Source: Branchiostoma floridae (taxonomy: Eukaryota; Chordata; Leptocardii; Amphioxiformes; Branchiostomatidae). From it: DNA of 25,661 nt. A model generated the notes under the pieces. It had not been told where the DNA came from, ran no database searches, and saw only the letters and a program-made list of their open reading frames with translations. Positions within the stretch are counted from its first letter, which is position 1. Every line of letters starts with the position of its first letter. The DNA lies in the NCBI RefSeq assembly GCF_000003815.2, contig NC_049984.1, positions 2,599,271 to 2,624,931 of the forward strand. The letters run 5' to 3'. This document shows, one piece after another, positions 1 through 9,034 of the stretch. A program made the position numbers and the translations under genes.

Positions 1-680
1 CGCTGTTTAAGTCTTACGGAGATCAAAGGCAGTCAGCGCACAACGCCGATTCTCAAGTAATATGTGTCGTCAAGCTGATATTCAAACAAAAGCCGATCTT
101 ACTTGTTTAAAGGGACAACTTCCATATGTCCTTATGACAAGCATAGCTTGCAATGCAGAGATTTTGGCCATGTAAACTAAACAGTGTATCTACAAGTATC
201 ATCCGAAAAATTTTTGCTTCCAGAATTATTGGTAATGGTCTTTGCTATTAGGTTAGTTTGGTTGGTTGGTTGCGTTATCAATTTGCAAACAGGAGCAGTG
301 AAACTTTCCATTGCTAAAAGTTTGTGCACACCATTTAAGTGCTATTTCATTGTTGTACATTAACCTGTACTTTGTTTCAGCATTACACTATTTACTATCA
401 TGGTAGCCGTTATTCCTTGTTCTCATATAAAGGACTGCTTTGCTGTAGAAAGAATACTGAAGCTAATGATTAGCCTACTTCTTTGTGATACTATATGAAT
501 GAATTATGTCAGCCCTTATTTTTATGTTAACTAGGATTTAAGCTTTATCCTATACCTCTATTTTGTACTTTATGTAATAGTTGTTGCCATACTTTGTACC
601 ATGTACAATTGTCGTGCAATAAAGTTCTTCTATAAACAGTAAGTATAATGACCCTTTCTCTGTGCCCCCCTCCCCCCCAG
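1..680 (+). other. Intron, 3' part (upstream of exon A)
   Basis: This AT-rich, non-coding stretch ends in a C-rich pyrimidine tract and AG at 679-680, which is the acceptor of the first visible exon. Its 5' donor lies outside the window. The last 100 bases contain a retroelement-like tail (listed separately). No convincing coding sequence is seen. Confidence 0.8.
579..640 (+). repeat. Retroelement-like 3' tail, copy 1
   Basis: About 60 bases containing the run 'acaattgt.gtgcaataaagttcttctataaac' are closely matched at 10831-10892. Both copies have the same order: a gtacc block, acaattg, a gtgcaa(t/a)aaa block, then agttcttct and ataaac. An AATAAA-type signal near the end of a dispersed repeat suggests the 3' end of a non-LTR element or SINE. 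The family itself is not identified. Confidence 0.55.
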
Positions 681-789
681 GACTGTCCCAAGGACACTCG
701 TGACTTCCGTTCGCAGCAGTGCGCAGAGTTCAACAGCAAGCCGTTCCGCGGATGGTACTACAAGTGGAAGCCCTACACCAGAGTGGAAG
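681..789 (+). CDS. ADAMTS16/18: ADAMTS16/18-like exon A: end of TSR1 and start of cysteine-rich domain
   Basis: This internal exon runs from an acceptor (ccctcccccccag) to a donor (gtgggt). It encodes about 36 residues, starting [18 protein letters not shown] and continuing [13 protein letters not shown]. The leading cysteine is the expected last cysteine of TSR1. The DFR..QCA.FN and YKWKPY blocks are hallmarks of the ADAMTS cysteine-rich domain, which in known family members helps bind substrate and matrix outside the cell. The exon opens in phase 0 and leaves one base of the next codon, which fits exon B exactly. The catalytic HExxH exons must lie upstream. The family call is secure. The subfamily rests mainly on the later exons. 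Confidence 0.93.
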
Positions 790-863
790 GTGGGTCTATA
801 GTAGTAGTATACAATGTAGGAATGTCTACCTTGAATCCATAAGGTGGTTCTTAGAGTTAAGGC

Positions 864-1076
864 TAGTTTGCTTTCATCCGCGGGGTTACCTATATCTGTT
901 ATATTATAAACAGGGTATTTAGGGATATAAAGTCAGCAGACAGTGGCTTCAAACTGCAATATTTTAAAGAGATATCAGTAACCAGTTTGAAACCGACATC
1001 TGTCGATCGGGCATCCCTAGATTTGCTGTTTCTAAAATCAACGGATATAGGTTACCCCACGGATAAAAGTGAACTA
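864..1076. mobile_element. Foldback MITE-like element (long imperfect palindrome)
   Basis: The left arm at 864-903 (tagtttgctttcatccgcgg, then ggttacctatatctgtt) is the near-perfect reverse complement of the right arm at 1040-1076. Pairing continues inward almost to the centre, for example 'tttagggat' with 'atccctaga' and 'gtggcttcaaactg' with 'cagtttgaaaccgac'. The whole unit of about 213 bp would therefore fold on itself. TA dinucleotides sit at both outer ends, which fits TA-target DNA transposons. There is no coding capacity. I recall this arm sequence as a common amphioxus repeat, but have not verified this. Confidence 0.8.
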
Positions 1077-1342
1077 ATATTATATCTATGACAAAAGAGG
1101 AAATCTGAGTCTAAGGGAAATGTTTGTATACTCAGTTTCATGGAGTGAATACAATTCGTTTTCCAAGCAGTCTGTTTTCATCATGACTTCTTGCTTCTTG
1201 AATTTTTTGTCTTAAACATCCAAAATACCCTTGCTCTGTCAGCAAGTGTGATGTACAGTGGATCAGGTTTTCTTGAGCAGGTGTTTCCCCTTCCTCTCCT
1301 CTCAACCTTGTTTCTTTAAGACACTCGTCCAGGCCAAGCCCA

Positions 1343-1359
1343 AGGTCACCTCAAGGTCA
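1343..1359 (+). promoter_or_regulatory. Candidate DR5 nuclear-receptor (retinoic acid type) element
   Basis: Two exact AGGTCA half-sites (1343-1348 and 1354-1359) lie in the same orientation and are separated by five bases (CCTCA). This is the classic RAR/RXR DR5 arrangement. Both halves also carry the CAAGGTCA extension used by monomeric NR5A/ERR receptors. The motif forms part of an 11-bp direct repeat, so simple duplication is an alternative explanation. Function is inference only. Confidence 0.35.
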
Positions 1360-2149
1360 CCAGCGCCCCTTCCAGGCATGCAGGTTAAGATGACCTTCCT
1401 CCTTGAAGGTTTGCACAGCTGGAAAGTCTTAGATATCGGAGGCGTTGACTCCTTAAGTTTGTGGCTGTGAGGTGATTCTGTGACAAGTCCATGTCTTGGT
1501 GATGCGAGGCACGTAATGAAGATAAATTGTGGAATTCCAGTATTCTCCGACAGCGTGTCCAGTGTTGTCTGAAAGATTTGTCTGTATGTACTTAGAAGAT
1601 TTACTAAGTACAAGGTCTTCGGTCTTCATACATTTCAAAGCTGTGCAGAGCCTATACTGTAAATACAAAAATGTATGGCAGCAGAAAAGAAAACCACTGA
1701 AAAAAAAAATTAAATTCCTTGTTACTGTTAAGACAGATGTGTCAAGAGAGGTAAACTTACATAATAAGAAAAGTACTTGATCAAACTTCACGTCACTTCA
1801 TGTCACCTCTGGTTGCCTCCAGCACAAGTAATTTTTTCTAAGTTCCAGCCAGTTCCTGACTTTTGTAAAGTAATCTAAAAACCTGCAAATGCTTGCAGAA
1901 ATCTTGAAGATCTTCCTAGACCACCTCCAAGACAAGGTCCACTGTGGATAGATTCATTTGGACAAGTGGGGGCACTCCTGCCCATCTTTAAGGCTTCTGT
2001 TAAATAGTTGTAATCTCCACTTCAGCTGCCCTTCAGTGTGCACTGAAGCTCTTAAATCCTCCTAGTATGGCCCTAAGACATGCCCTGTCTCAAGCAGTGG
2101 TGAGGACAGTACCAATCACAACCTGAAAGGAACGACAGTGTCCTGTTTT

Positions 2150-2760
2150 CTGTTAAGTCAGCATTACTTCTAAGACATGCCCAAAGTCCTGAGGCATTCC
2201 TTCTGCATTTCCTTTAAGTCGTGGCAGGTTTAAGAACTTGTCAGGCCAGTGACAGCTGGAGGTGATCGGTGGGGTGGTCACTCCAGAGCAGACAGAGGTG
2301 AACCCCGAAGCTGGCATGTCGCATTCCTGAGGATTTTTCATCAGTTTATTAGACATAGTTTTGGGAATTCTAGACTTGCAAAATTCAAATGTTCAGTTTA
2401 GATATAGGGAAGATTCAACAATTGTAGGTAAATTGCATCACCAGATATGTCAAATAAGTTGATAAATTTTAATATGCCACTTCAGTGCTTATGGAGGTTA
2501 GCACTTAAGCATCCATGCATGTCACATTCCTTGAGTTTTTCCATCTCTGAGTCTATAGCTCAGTTTTTAGAATAAAGCATCAAGTTGGCAATTTTAGATG
2601 GAAGGAAAGGTCCCACATTTCGATAGACCAAAGCACATCAGATACATGCGGATGGTTTTCAAGTCACTTCAGGGCAGGGAAGGTTAAGGCCCGAACCCTG
2701 CATGTCACATTCCTCGCAGTTTTTCACTGCTTTATTGCAGAGGAGTGGTGGCAGGTTGGG
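2150..2760 (+). repeat. Diverged tandem array, unit about 190 bp
   Basis: The block 'catgtc(g/a)cattcct..g.gtttttca' recurs at 2315, 2518 and 2701, with offsets of 203 and 183 bases. Weaker similarity extends upstream of each copy, for example 'gaaccc(c)gaagctgg' and 'cccgaaccctg'. Divergence is high, so unit edges are approximate. Confidence 0.5.
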
Positions 2761-4399
2761 GTGTTACCCAGTAGTCCGTGTCCTGTCCTGCTGGGCTGGT
2801 ATCTGGGGCAGGGATGTCATGCCGAGAGCGGAGGAATAAAATAAAAAGTGTAAATGTGCAAAGCAGGTGGATTGAGATGTAAGAATTTAAAGTATTTGGG
2901 GAGTACAAGTTAGATTATGTGCCATTTGCAACCAGCAAACCATGCGCCATTGGAAGCATTAGGCTTACGCAATGTACTTTTCTGACTTCTTCACTTTTCC
3001 TGTCTATCTTTCATTTTTCATCATCATCTTTGCTTTTCTCTGCTTTTTTATCTTATCTTCCATTTGTTTCCAGTATTCAATGTCAGGATCTTGAAGCTGA
3101 TTGGCAACTATAGACTATTCTTTAGTCTATATTTTGGAGATTTAGCTTTTTAAATCATTCATACAACAATTATTGCAATCAATGTAATGTTTTCAGTGCT
3201 TGTGTTAGGACTCGGACAATTTAACGGTCTAGGTGACGCAAGAAAAGGGATCTACTACAAAGTTTGTAAACTGAAGACAACATCCACTTTCTTAAGGGTT
3301 GGTGAAATACTGCCACAAAGGGTGTTCTTGTCAGCTGTGCCTTGTTTGTTTACGAGATGAAACCTGGTTTAGGAGTTTAACTGGCCATCAAGATTATCCC
3401 TTGTTTACCCAAGTAAGGAGGCTTTATTTCCTCCAAAGTAAACAGATGCTGAAAGTGTTTATCTTGGGAGAAGTTTATAAACGGAGAGGTTTGTTTACGG
3501 AGGGAGAGAGAGAGTCTTGGTCAGTTGACCTTGGGCCTTAAGTGAAGGAGACGACTTGAGGTGTTGAGTTGGCCGACAAGGCGTGCACTGAGTTTCTTTA
3601 AGAAACAAGAGGGGTGATGATGGCACCTGGAGTCATCTTGACTTCAAGTTTAACCCTTTCCATGCTGACTTCTGTAGTAATCAATCCAAATTTGGAACAT
3701 ATATCCACCCTCAGCTAACAGGAGGTTAAGGGATGTCTACCTTTTACCAATTTGGCAAATCAAAGTCGGGCTAGCACACCGATCAACTCGTCCTCCTTTT
3801 CTGCATTTGTCTTCTTTATCTGCAAATGTCTTCTGGATTTAATTGTGAAACTGTAACCGTGGTTCAAACAGTCTAATTGTTCTGTTGAAGGCTTCTGTCT
3901 CATCAGATGTCACATGACCCGAGGTTCCAAAAAGAGAGATGCATCATGGGAATGTCCTTGGAATGACCCTCCTGATGACAACCCTGGATGTTCTTTCAGG
4001 TTCCCTCCAGGCCAAGACTGGAGATGATTTTCTTGAGGAAATTCCTTCCTCCTTAAAGACACGTTAATGACCAACAGGTGTTCCCTCAACAGATTTACCT
4101 GGCTAGAACCTGCTGGGTGATTATCACAATTGTGACCCCTCCCCCCTCTGTCTTTCTCTGTTTTGAGTTAAGGTCATCAATTTATTTCTTTGGTTCTTAA
4201 TCAATTTAAGGAGAGAGAAACAAGGTTATAGTAAAGGTTAAAGGTATTCTCCAACACAAGTCTGGTTTGAGCGGAAGCTTGACCAAAGTAAAGTTAGACC
4301 AACACCAGGTGAGTGGATGGAAATTTGGTTAGCGAGACCTTGTGATGAATAATGGTTAAACCTGACAAGCACACTGTTGTATCAACTCAGATCAACTTT

Positions 4400-4680
4400 C
4401 ATGCAAAGGCAAGTTGTTTGGCCCAGAAACCAGAGGTACTGGGTTTGAATCCCCTGACATGCCACCAATGCCCAGCCCTTGGGAAAGACAGTTTGCATGA
4501 CTTTCCTCACTCCACCCATGGGTTACCGTAATGGGTACGTGACTTCAGTTGGGAGGTAAAATGTGGTGGACAGAAAGGGTTGGGCTCTGCACTCCTATAC
4601 TGTACCCGAGACATACTGGATAACATGGAACCCACAACCACTATCGCCTCAAAAGGACTGCCCTTACTTTTACCTATATC
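4400..4680 (+). repeat. tRNA-derived SINE-like segment
   Basis: The string gggtttgaatccc near 4440-4453 resembles a tRNA B box (GGTTCGAATCC with one change). Downstream there follow a 'ttgggctctgc...ctgtacccgagacatactggataacatg' block and a tail 'cctcaaaaggactgcccttacttttacc'. The distal part is matched, with divergence, at 14793-14940, so it is a dispersed family. The 3' end abuts the LINE fragment directly. The start is approximate. Confidence 0.55.
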
Positions 4681-5112
4681 ATCACACCTGACAAGACGTA
4701 TGCCTGTACGGCATGGGATACTGCTCCAGACCAGGACCTACAGAAGCTACAAACCATGCAAAATCGGGCGGGAAAACTAATTCTGAAGGCTCCACACAGG
4801 ACACCATCAACCGAAGTACACTCTAGGCTGGGCTGGAAGGACATTAAGGCAACACATCAGTACTACAATGCCGTACTTGTCTACAAAGCTCTGAACAGCA
4901 AACTCCCACCCTACATGCGCCAGATGTTTGTCTATTGCCGAGACCAAAGCACAAGAACAACCAGGCAAAGCACAAGTAATCAACTTGCTGTGCCAAAACC
5001 CCACCGAGAAACCTTCAGAGGAGCCATCGCCTACCGTGGACCCACCATCTGGAACGTCTACCACCGGACATACGCACAGCCCCAACTCTGGCTTCCTTTA
5101 AGAGACTCTTAA
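4681..5112 (+). pseudogene. C-terminal fragment of a non-LTR retrotransposon reverse transcriptase (CR1/L2-like)
   Basis: An open frame without an in-frame stop ends at TAA 5110-5112. It has the layout of the C-terminal end of CR1/L2/Jockey-type ORF2: Y.CT.WD near the start, LQKLQTMQNRAGKLIL, then LVYKALNSKLPPYM, then a QLAVPKPHRETFRG..A..GP.IWN block. Only the region after the reverse transcriptase thumb is present. The endonuclease and the catalytic YxDD motif are missing, so this is a 5'-truncated, dead insertion of the kind usual for LINEs. It lies in the sense direction of the host gene, within an intron. Confidence 0.8.
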
Positions 5113-5368
5113 AGTAACGGGAACGGCCAAATGAACGGACTTGAATAATGTAGCAGTTTCTATCATGTATTCTGTATGTATGTAAATGTAAATGGTGTAT
5201 ATAGACGTATAGGACTTATAAGGACTCAAAACGATGTAACTTTATCTCTGTTATATACTTTGTCTGACCCTTGCCTCTTCCCTCATGACCTCAATGAAAA
5301 GCGGCCTGCAGGCCGATTTGAGCTTTCATGAATAAATAAAGGTTCAAACAAACAAACAAACAAACAAG
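5113..5368 (+). mobile_element. LINE 3' UTR and (CAAA)n tail
   Basis: Downstream of the truncated frame comes a 3' UTR with a perfect 14-base palindrome (CGGCCTGCAGGCCG, 5302-5315), then ttgagctttcatgaataaat and a terminal (CAAA)n tract at about 5345-5367. A short simple-repeat tail rather than poly(A) is typical of CR1/L2-type elements. Together with 4681-5112 this is one 5'-truncated insertion of about 690 bp. Confidence 0.75.
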
Positions 5369-5806
5369 TTTACCGTGACAGTCATATTTGACTGCCAAGG
5401 TTGCCGTGGCTTGAGCTTTTCTGAGAACCTTCTGGAATTCATTGCTTTCTCACTTTCGTGGCAACATTTTACACCTGGTATACTTCGAGGAAACCTGGAT
5501 GAAACTTTACATCATAAAGATGGTGAGAATTCAGAGCGGAAGCATTTATCAGAGCAGCTTGTGTTAGTTAGACCACTACAGGCCCTGCCCCTATTAAACC
5601 CTTCCATGTTTCCTAGATTGGGGTCCGGACACCTGCTGGTCTGCATAAAAATTCACAGCTTGAAAAAAGTTGTTTTCAATCAGGGCCCGTCATTGGTCAG
5701 CCCTGGTTCCAGGGTTCCCATGACCTTGTGAGTAGAGGTCAGGCGGGTTGGGGTTAGAGGTCATGAAGGACAGATTGGAGCAAGGAGTCGTTAACCGCAC
5801 ATCGTA

Positions 5807-7345
5807 AATCTCACCTGGCCAAGGCCATGTGGTCTGTGTTTACTGCTTTAATTACTTTTTAAGAGCCCGTAGGGTGGGAAACAATAAATCTGAGTAGAAG
5901 TTGAGAAACTACTCACTTCAAGTTTAGAAGCCATCTTGGTCAAATGAATAAAGGAAGTTCTTTTATATCTATAGTTCCAAATTTGAAAATCTCACCTGGC
6001 CAGGGCCATGTGGTTTGTATTTACAGCTTTAATTACTTTTTAAGAGCCTTGGGGGGGGGGGGAGGAAACAATAAATTTGCCTAAAATTGAGAAACTAGTC
6101 ACTTCAAATTTTAGAAAGACGCAAACATCTTGGACAAATGAAAAGAAGCACTAAATTGAAAAATCTCACCTGGCCAGAGCCATGTGGTTTGTGTTTAGAG
6201 CTAACTATAATTACTTTTTAAGAGCCCGTAGGGTGGGAAACAATAAATTTGAGAAACTTAGACTCACTTAACTTAGAAAGACACAAACATCTTGGACAAA
6301 TGAATAAAGGAAGTAACAAAGTCGTTACTGAATTGAAAAATCTGACTTGGCCAAGGCAATGTTGTCTGTGTCAGCTAACTATATTTACTATTCAAGAGCC
6401 TGTAGGGGATTCAAGGAAACAATAACTAAGATTAAAAAGGCTGACTAACATATTGGACAAATGAATAAAGGAAGTTCTTTTTATGTTTGTAGTTCCAAAT
6501 TGAAGAAAATCTCACCTGGCCAGGCTATGTGGTTTGTGTTTACGGCTTTCATTTTAAGAGCCTTGTGGCTTGGAACTGAAGCCTCAAATTTGTACATTGT
6601 TAAAAATTCAAAGACTTTTGGAAAGGTACAAACATGGAAAACAATATTATTGCAATAAACAAAAAATCTTTATATTTGTATATTTGTAATGGCATGATTT
6701 AAATTTCACCTAGTGGTGTGTGTTGATGGCTCACTGTAATTACCTTTTAAAGCATGACAGGTGGTTTTGGAAGCAAACTTCTCAATACATTCTCAAGATT
6801 TGGAAACTAGTAACTTGCACCTTGAAAAAATGTATGGACAAGAAAGGGAAATATCTGTTTATTTATAGCTCTAGATTGTATATAATCAACAATATGTGGC
6901 CATGTGGTTTGTGTTGAAAACTCCCTATTACCTTCTTTAACAATATAGACTAAGAACCTCTAGCTTGGGAAACAAACTTTGCAATACATTCTAAACATGG
7001 CTCAACATTCGGAAAGCAGTAACTCCAAATTTCATGTACAAAGATGCATGCACCTTGGAAAAATGAATAAACATGAAAAGGAAATATCTCTAGACATTCA
7101 TAACTGTAGACTGTAAATATCAACAATATGTGGCCATGTGGTTTGTGTTGAAAACTCCCTGTTACTTTGTTAAGAGCCTGTGGCCTGGGAAACAAACTTT
7201 GCAATAAATCTGAACATGGCTCAACTCACACCTGCAGGGCAGGAAAAGTAAATTTATAACCGTCTGTCATGTATCCAATATTTCTTAAGATATTTTGTTT
7301 TTGGCAAATGATATCCCGTGGCTAAGGAAGCAGCCTGGCAATAAA
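5807..7345 (+). repeat. Intronic tandem array, unit about 175 bp, 8-9 copies
   Basis: Unit starts (aatctcacctggcca..gcca, then tgtggt.tgtgtt) are seen at 5807, 5988, 6162, 6339 and 6508. More diverged starts lie near 6702, 6884 and 7116, with a weak ninth near 7280. Spacings are 181, 174, 177, 169, 194, 182 and 232. Each unit also carries 'ttactttttaagagcc.gt', 'gggaaacaataaat', 'cttggacaaatgaataaagg' and 'agttccaaat'. Divergence grows toward the 3' end. An 11-G homopolymer interrupts unit 2 near 6050. No coding. Confidence 0.85.
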
Positions 7346-7401
7346 TCTTAACTCAAGATTATCCTTGTTAAGGCTGAAATTTATGTGCTGTTTATTTCCA
7401 G

Positions 7402-7440
7402 TGTCTGACCAGTGCAAGCTGTACTGCATCGCTGGAGATG
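7402..7440 (+). pseudogene. Partial tandem copy of exon B (possible 39-nt cassette exon)
   Basis: The sequence repeats the start of exon B 111 bases upstream of it, including the 'gttatttccag'-like acceptor (AG at 7400-7401) and the codons for SDQCKLYCIA, followed by G-D. It ends at a possible donor (atg|gttagt, 7441). Its length is 39 nt, entered and left in phase 1, so inclusion would insert 13 residues (V, SDQCKLYCIAGD) without changing the frame. Two cysteines would be added just before the same peptide in exon B. It may be inert; its use is not shown by sequence. Confidence 0.6.
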
Positions 7441-7512
7441 GTTAGTTATCTAGTTAAGTGATGGTTAGTAAGTTAACGGTTGGTTAATAGTTTATTTTCT
7501 TGTTATTTCCAG

Positions 7513-7649
7513 AATCTGACCAGTGCAAGCTGTACTGCATTGCTGAAGACTTTGACTTCTTCTACGCCCTTGCCAGCAAGGTCAAGGATGGAACGCGGTG
7601 CGTGGAGGAGGGCGATCGTCTCGACGTGTGCGTGGATGGAGCTTGTGAG
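7513..7649 (+). CDS. ADAMTS16/18: ADAMTS16/18-like exon B: cysteine-rich domain
   Basis: From acceptor ttgttatttccag to donor gtcagg, this exon completes the split Glu codon of exon A. It encodes SDQCKLYCIAEDFDFFYALA, then KVKDGTRC and DRLDVCVDGACE. CKLYC...DGT.C...D.C..G.C is the canonical ADAMTS cysteine-rich pattern. The FDFFYALASKVKDGT stretch is what points to the ADAMTS16/18 subfamily rather than ADAMTS6/10 or 7/12, which differ here as I know those families. The exon ends in phase 0. It is preceded by a partial copy of itself at 7402-7440. Confidence 0.94.
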
Positions 7650-8085
7650 GTCAGGGGTCAAGTGTTTCATCTCTCTCCCGCTGCTTCTGTCCATCTATCC
7701 ATCCAGCCATGCCATGTATTGTAAACAAACTATAATGGCAGACATTTTTTGTCATTCATTAAAACGAAGATCTGCAGGATTTTGCTAATCAAAGACATTT
7801 GGATGTTTCAACATAGGCAGCTCATATTTGATCAAAAGGTATAACAAACTGGCAAAAGCACAATCAGTCACATTTCGAAGAAAAAACAACAGGATTGAGA
7901 AAAGAAGATATTTGTATAGCTGTGTTGTCTGCAATAGAAAGTTGCTGTTCTTGATGCCACAACTAGTGCTGTACTTGCAATTGTTCACAGTATTAACCAA
8001 CTGCTTGTTTCATGAAAGCATATCAAGCCAAAGGAAGACACAAACCTTACTCATATTGAGTGTATGTCTGTGTTGTTCTCCGTAG
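7650..8085 (+). other. Intron B-C
   Basis: A GT (gtcagg) to AG (ttctccgtag) intron of 436 bases. It is AT-rich in the middle. Nothing else is recognised; the open frames on either strand have no family-like features. Confidence 0.85.
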
Positions 8086-8209
8086 AAAGTGGGCTGCGAC
8101 CACGTGCTTGGTTCGGACGCGACTCACGACAGCTGTGGCGTCTGTAACGGAGACAACTCCACCTGCGACTTCGTCTACGGAGAGTTCCACGACATGCCCG
8201 AAGACAACA
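8086..8209 (+). CDS. ADAMTS16/18: ADAMTS16/18-like exon C: end of cysteine-rich domain, start of spacer
   Basis: The exon encodes [20 protein letters not shown], then [28 protein letters not shown]....D.CGVC.GD.STC is the invariant closing block of the ADAMTS cysteine-rich domain, and the spacer starts just after it. NST is a potential N-glycosylation site. The exon opens in phase 0 and leaves one base (A), which exon D completes as Lys. The donor is gtgagg. Confidence 0.94.
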
Positions 8210-8256
8210 GTGAGGATTTACTCATTTTATTGCAACTTATTGCTGTAATCATTTAA

Positions 8257-8850
8257 GTGACATGAGCAGAAGAACATAAAAAGTATCATAATATTGCCTT
8301 TCTGACGTCAGCCGTAGCATATGAATAAAAGCGAAATTTGCGACCTGAAAACTTTTGAAAGGATGGAAGTTCATCATCATCCAGTCATGCTGGTTGCACA
8401 AATTAAACATTTCATTTCATGAACATGAACATGAACGAACATGACTTTGTCCCTCCATCTTTCTCTATCCTCCATTGGCTTGGGCAGATCTTCCACTGGA
8501 CAGCAAGCTCCTTCGCAAAGCTCTTAAGAAGTCCAAATGACATTTTTCGCCTTATCCACAGAATATGACATGTGACATGAGCAGAAGAACATAAAAAGTA
8601 TCATAATATTGCGTTTCTGACGTCAGCCGTAGCATATGAATAAAAGTGAAATTTGCGACCTGAAAACTTTTGAAAGGACGGAAGTTCATCATCATCATCC
8701 AGTCATGCTGGTTGCACAAAAGAACATGACTTGTCCCTCCATCCTTCCTTCCCTATCCTTCATGCCTCCTGCCTTAGGTAGATCTTCCACTGAACAGCAA
8801 GCTCCTTCACAAAGCTGATGTAGAAAACCAAATGATATTTTCCTCCCTTA
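8257..8850 (+). repeat. Tandem duplication, unit about 315 bp
   Basis: Copy 1 starts at 8257 and copy 2 at 8572. Both begin gtgacatgagcagaagaaca and are nearly identical for about 150 bases (only a few changes, such as aagcgaa against aagtgaa, and one extra 'cat'). They then diverge through small indels in the 'gaacatgac.ttgtccctcca' and 'agatcttccactg.acagcaagctcctt' blocks. Copy 1 ends with 'ttatccacagaatat', which resembles the acceptor region of exon D. Confidence 0.9.
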
Positions 8851-9004
8851 TGATAATAATACATCTAGTGTCTATTTGCAGCCAGTAGGTACCCAATTTT
8901 TTTTGGTAATGATTTACGTGCTCGAGACACCTCCTTGAACACGGGACCCCCGTTTCACGTCCCTTCTGAAGGACAAATTCGTGAATTCTTGGTCGTACTA
9001 CAAC
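8851..9004 (-). repeat. Probable inserted SINE-like fragment
   Basis: This stretch separates copy 2 of the 315-bp duplication from the acceptor-like sequence that directly follows copy 1. On the minus strand it contains 'gggacgtgaaacgggggtcc', 'cgtgttcaag' and 'ctcgagcacgtaaatcatt'. The order gggac-gt.aaac-gtcccgtgt-cacgtaaa recalls a widespread invertebrate SINE core. The family assignment is from memory and the edges are approximate. Confidence 0.4.
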
Positions 9005-9008
9005 ATAT

Positions 9009-9034
9009 CCACAGAATATTTCCCAATTGTGACT
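9009..9034 (+). pseudogene. Degenerate copy of the exon D acceptor and first codons
   Basis: The motif ccacag followed by aatatttcccaattgtgact lies 47 bases upstream of the real ccacag|agtacttcccgatcgtgacg. Joined to the last base of exon C, both copies encode KYFPIVT, and every difference falls at a third codon position. Splicing here would run on into the true acceptor region in the wrong frame, because 47 is not a multiple of three. It is therefore a decoy or a relic rather than a full exon. Confidence 0.65.

Larger units (their letters stand above)
790..7512 (+). other. Intron A-B (6.7 kb)
   Basis: A GT (gtgggt) to AG (ttatttccag) intron. It holds, in order, a foldback element (864-1076), a DR5 motif (1343-1359), a diverged tandem array (about 2150-2760), unannotated unique sequence (about 2760-4390), a SINE-like segment and a LINE 3' end (about 4400-5368), a tandem array of about 175-bp units (5807 to about 7345) and a partial copy of exon B (7402-7440). 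Reading frames here are short, lack recognisable domains and are treated as chance. Confidence 0.85.

Noticed and set aside
2031-2048. Short hairpin cttcagtg-tg-cactgaag
   Set aside because: An 8-bp stem with a 2-base loop is expected by chance in a window of this size and has no supporting context.
4440-4453. Possible tRNA gene suggested by the B-box-like gggtttgaatccc
   Set aside because: No cloverleaf with paired acceptor and anticodon stems could be drawn around it. A tRNA-derived SINE explains it better.
5807-7345. CRISPR-like array suggested by regular repetition
   Set aside because: The whole unit of about 175 bp is repeated and diverging, with no short identical repeats separated by unique spacers, and the context is an animal intron.
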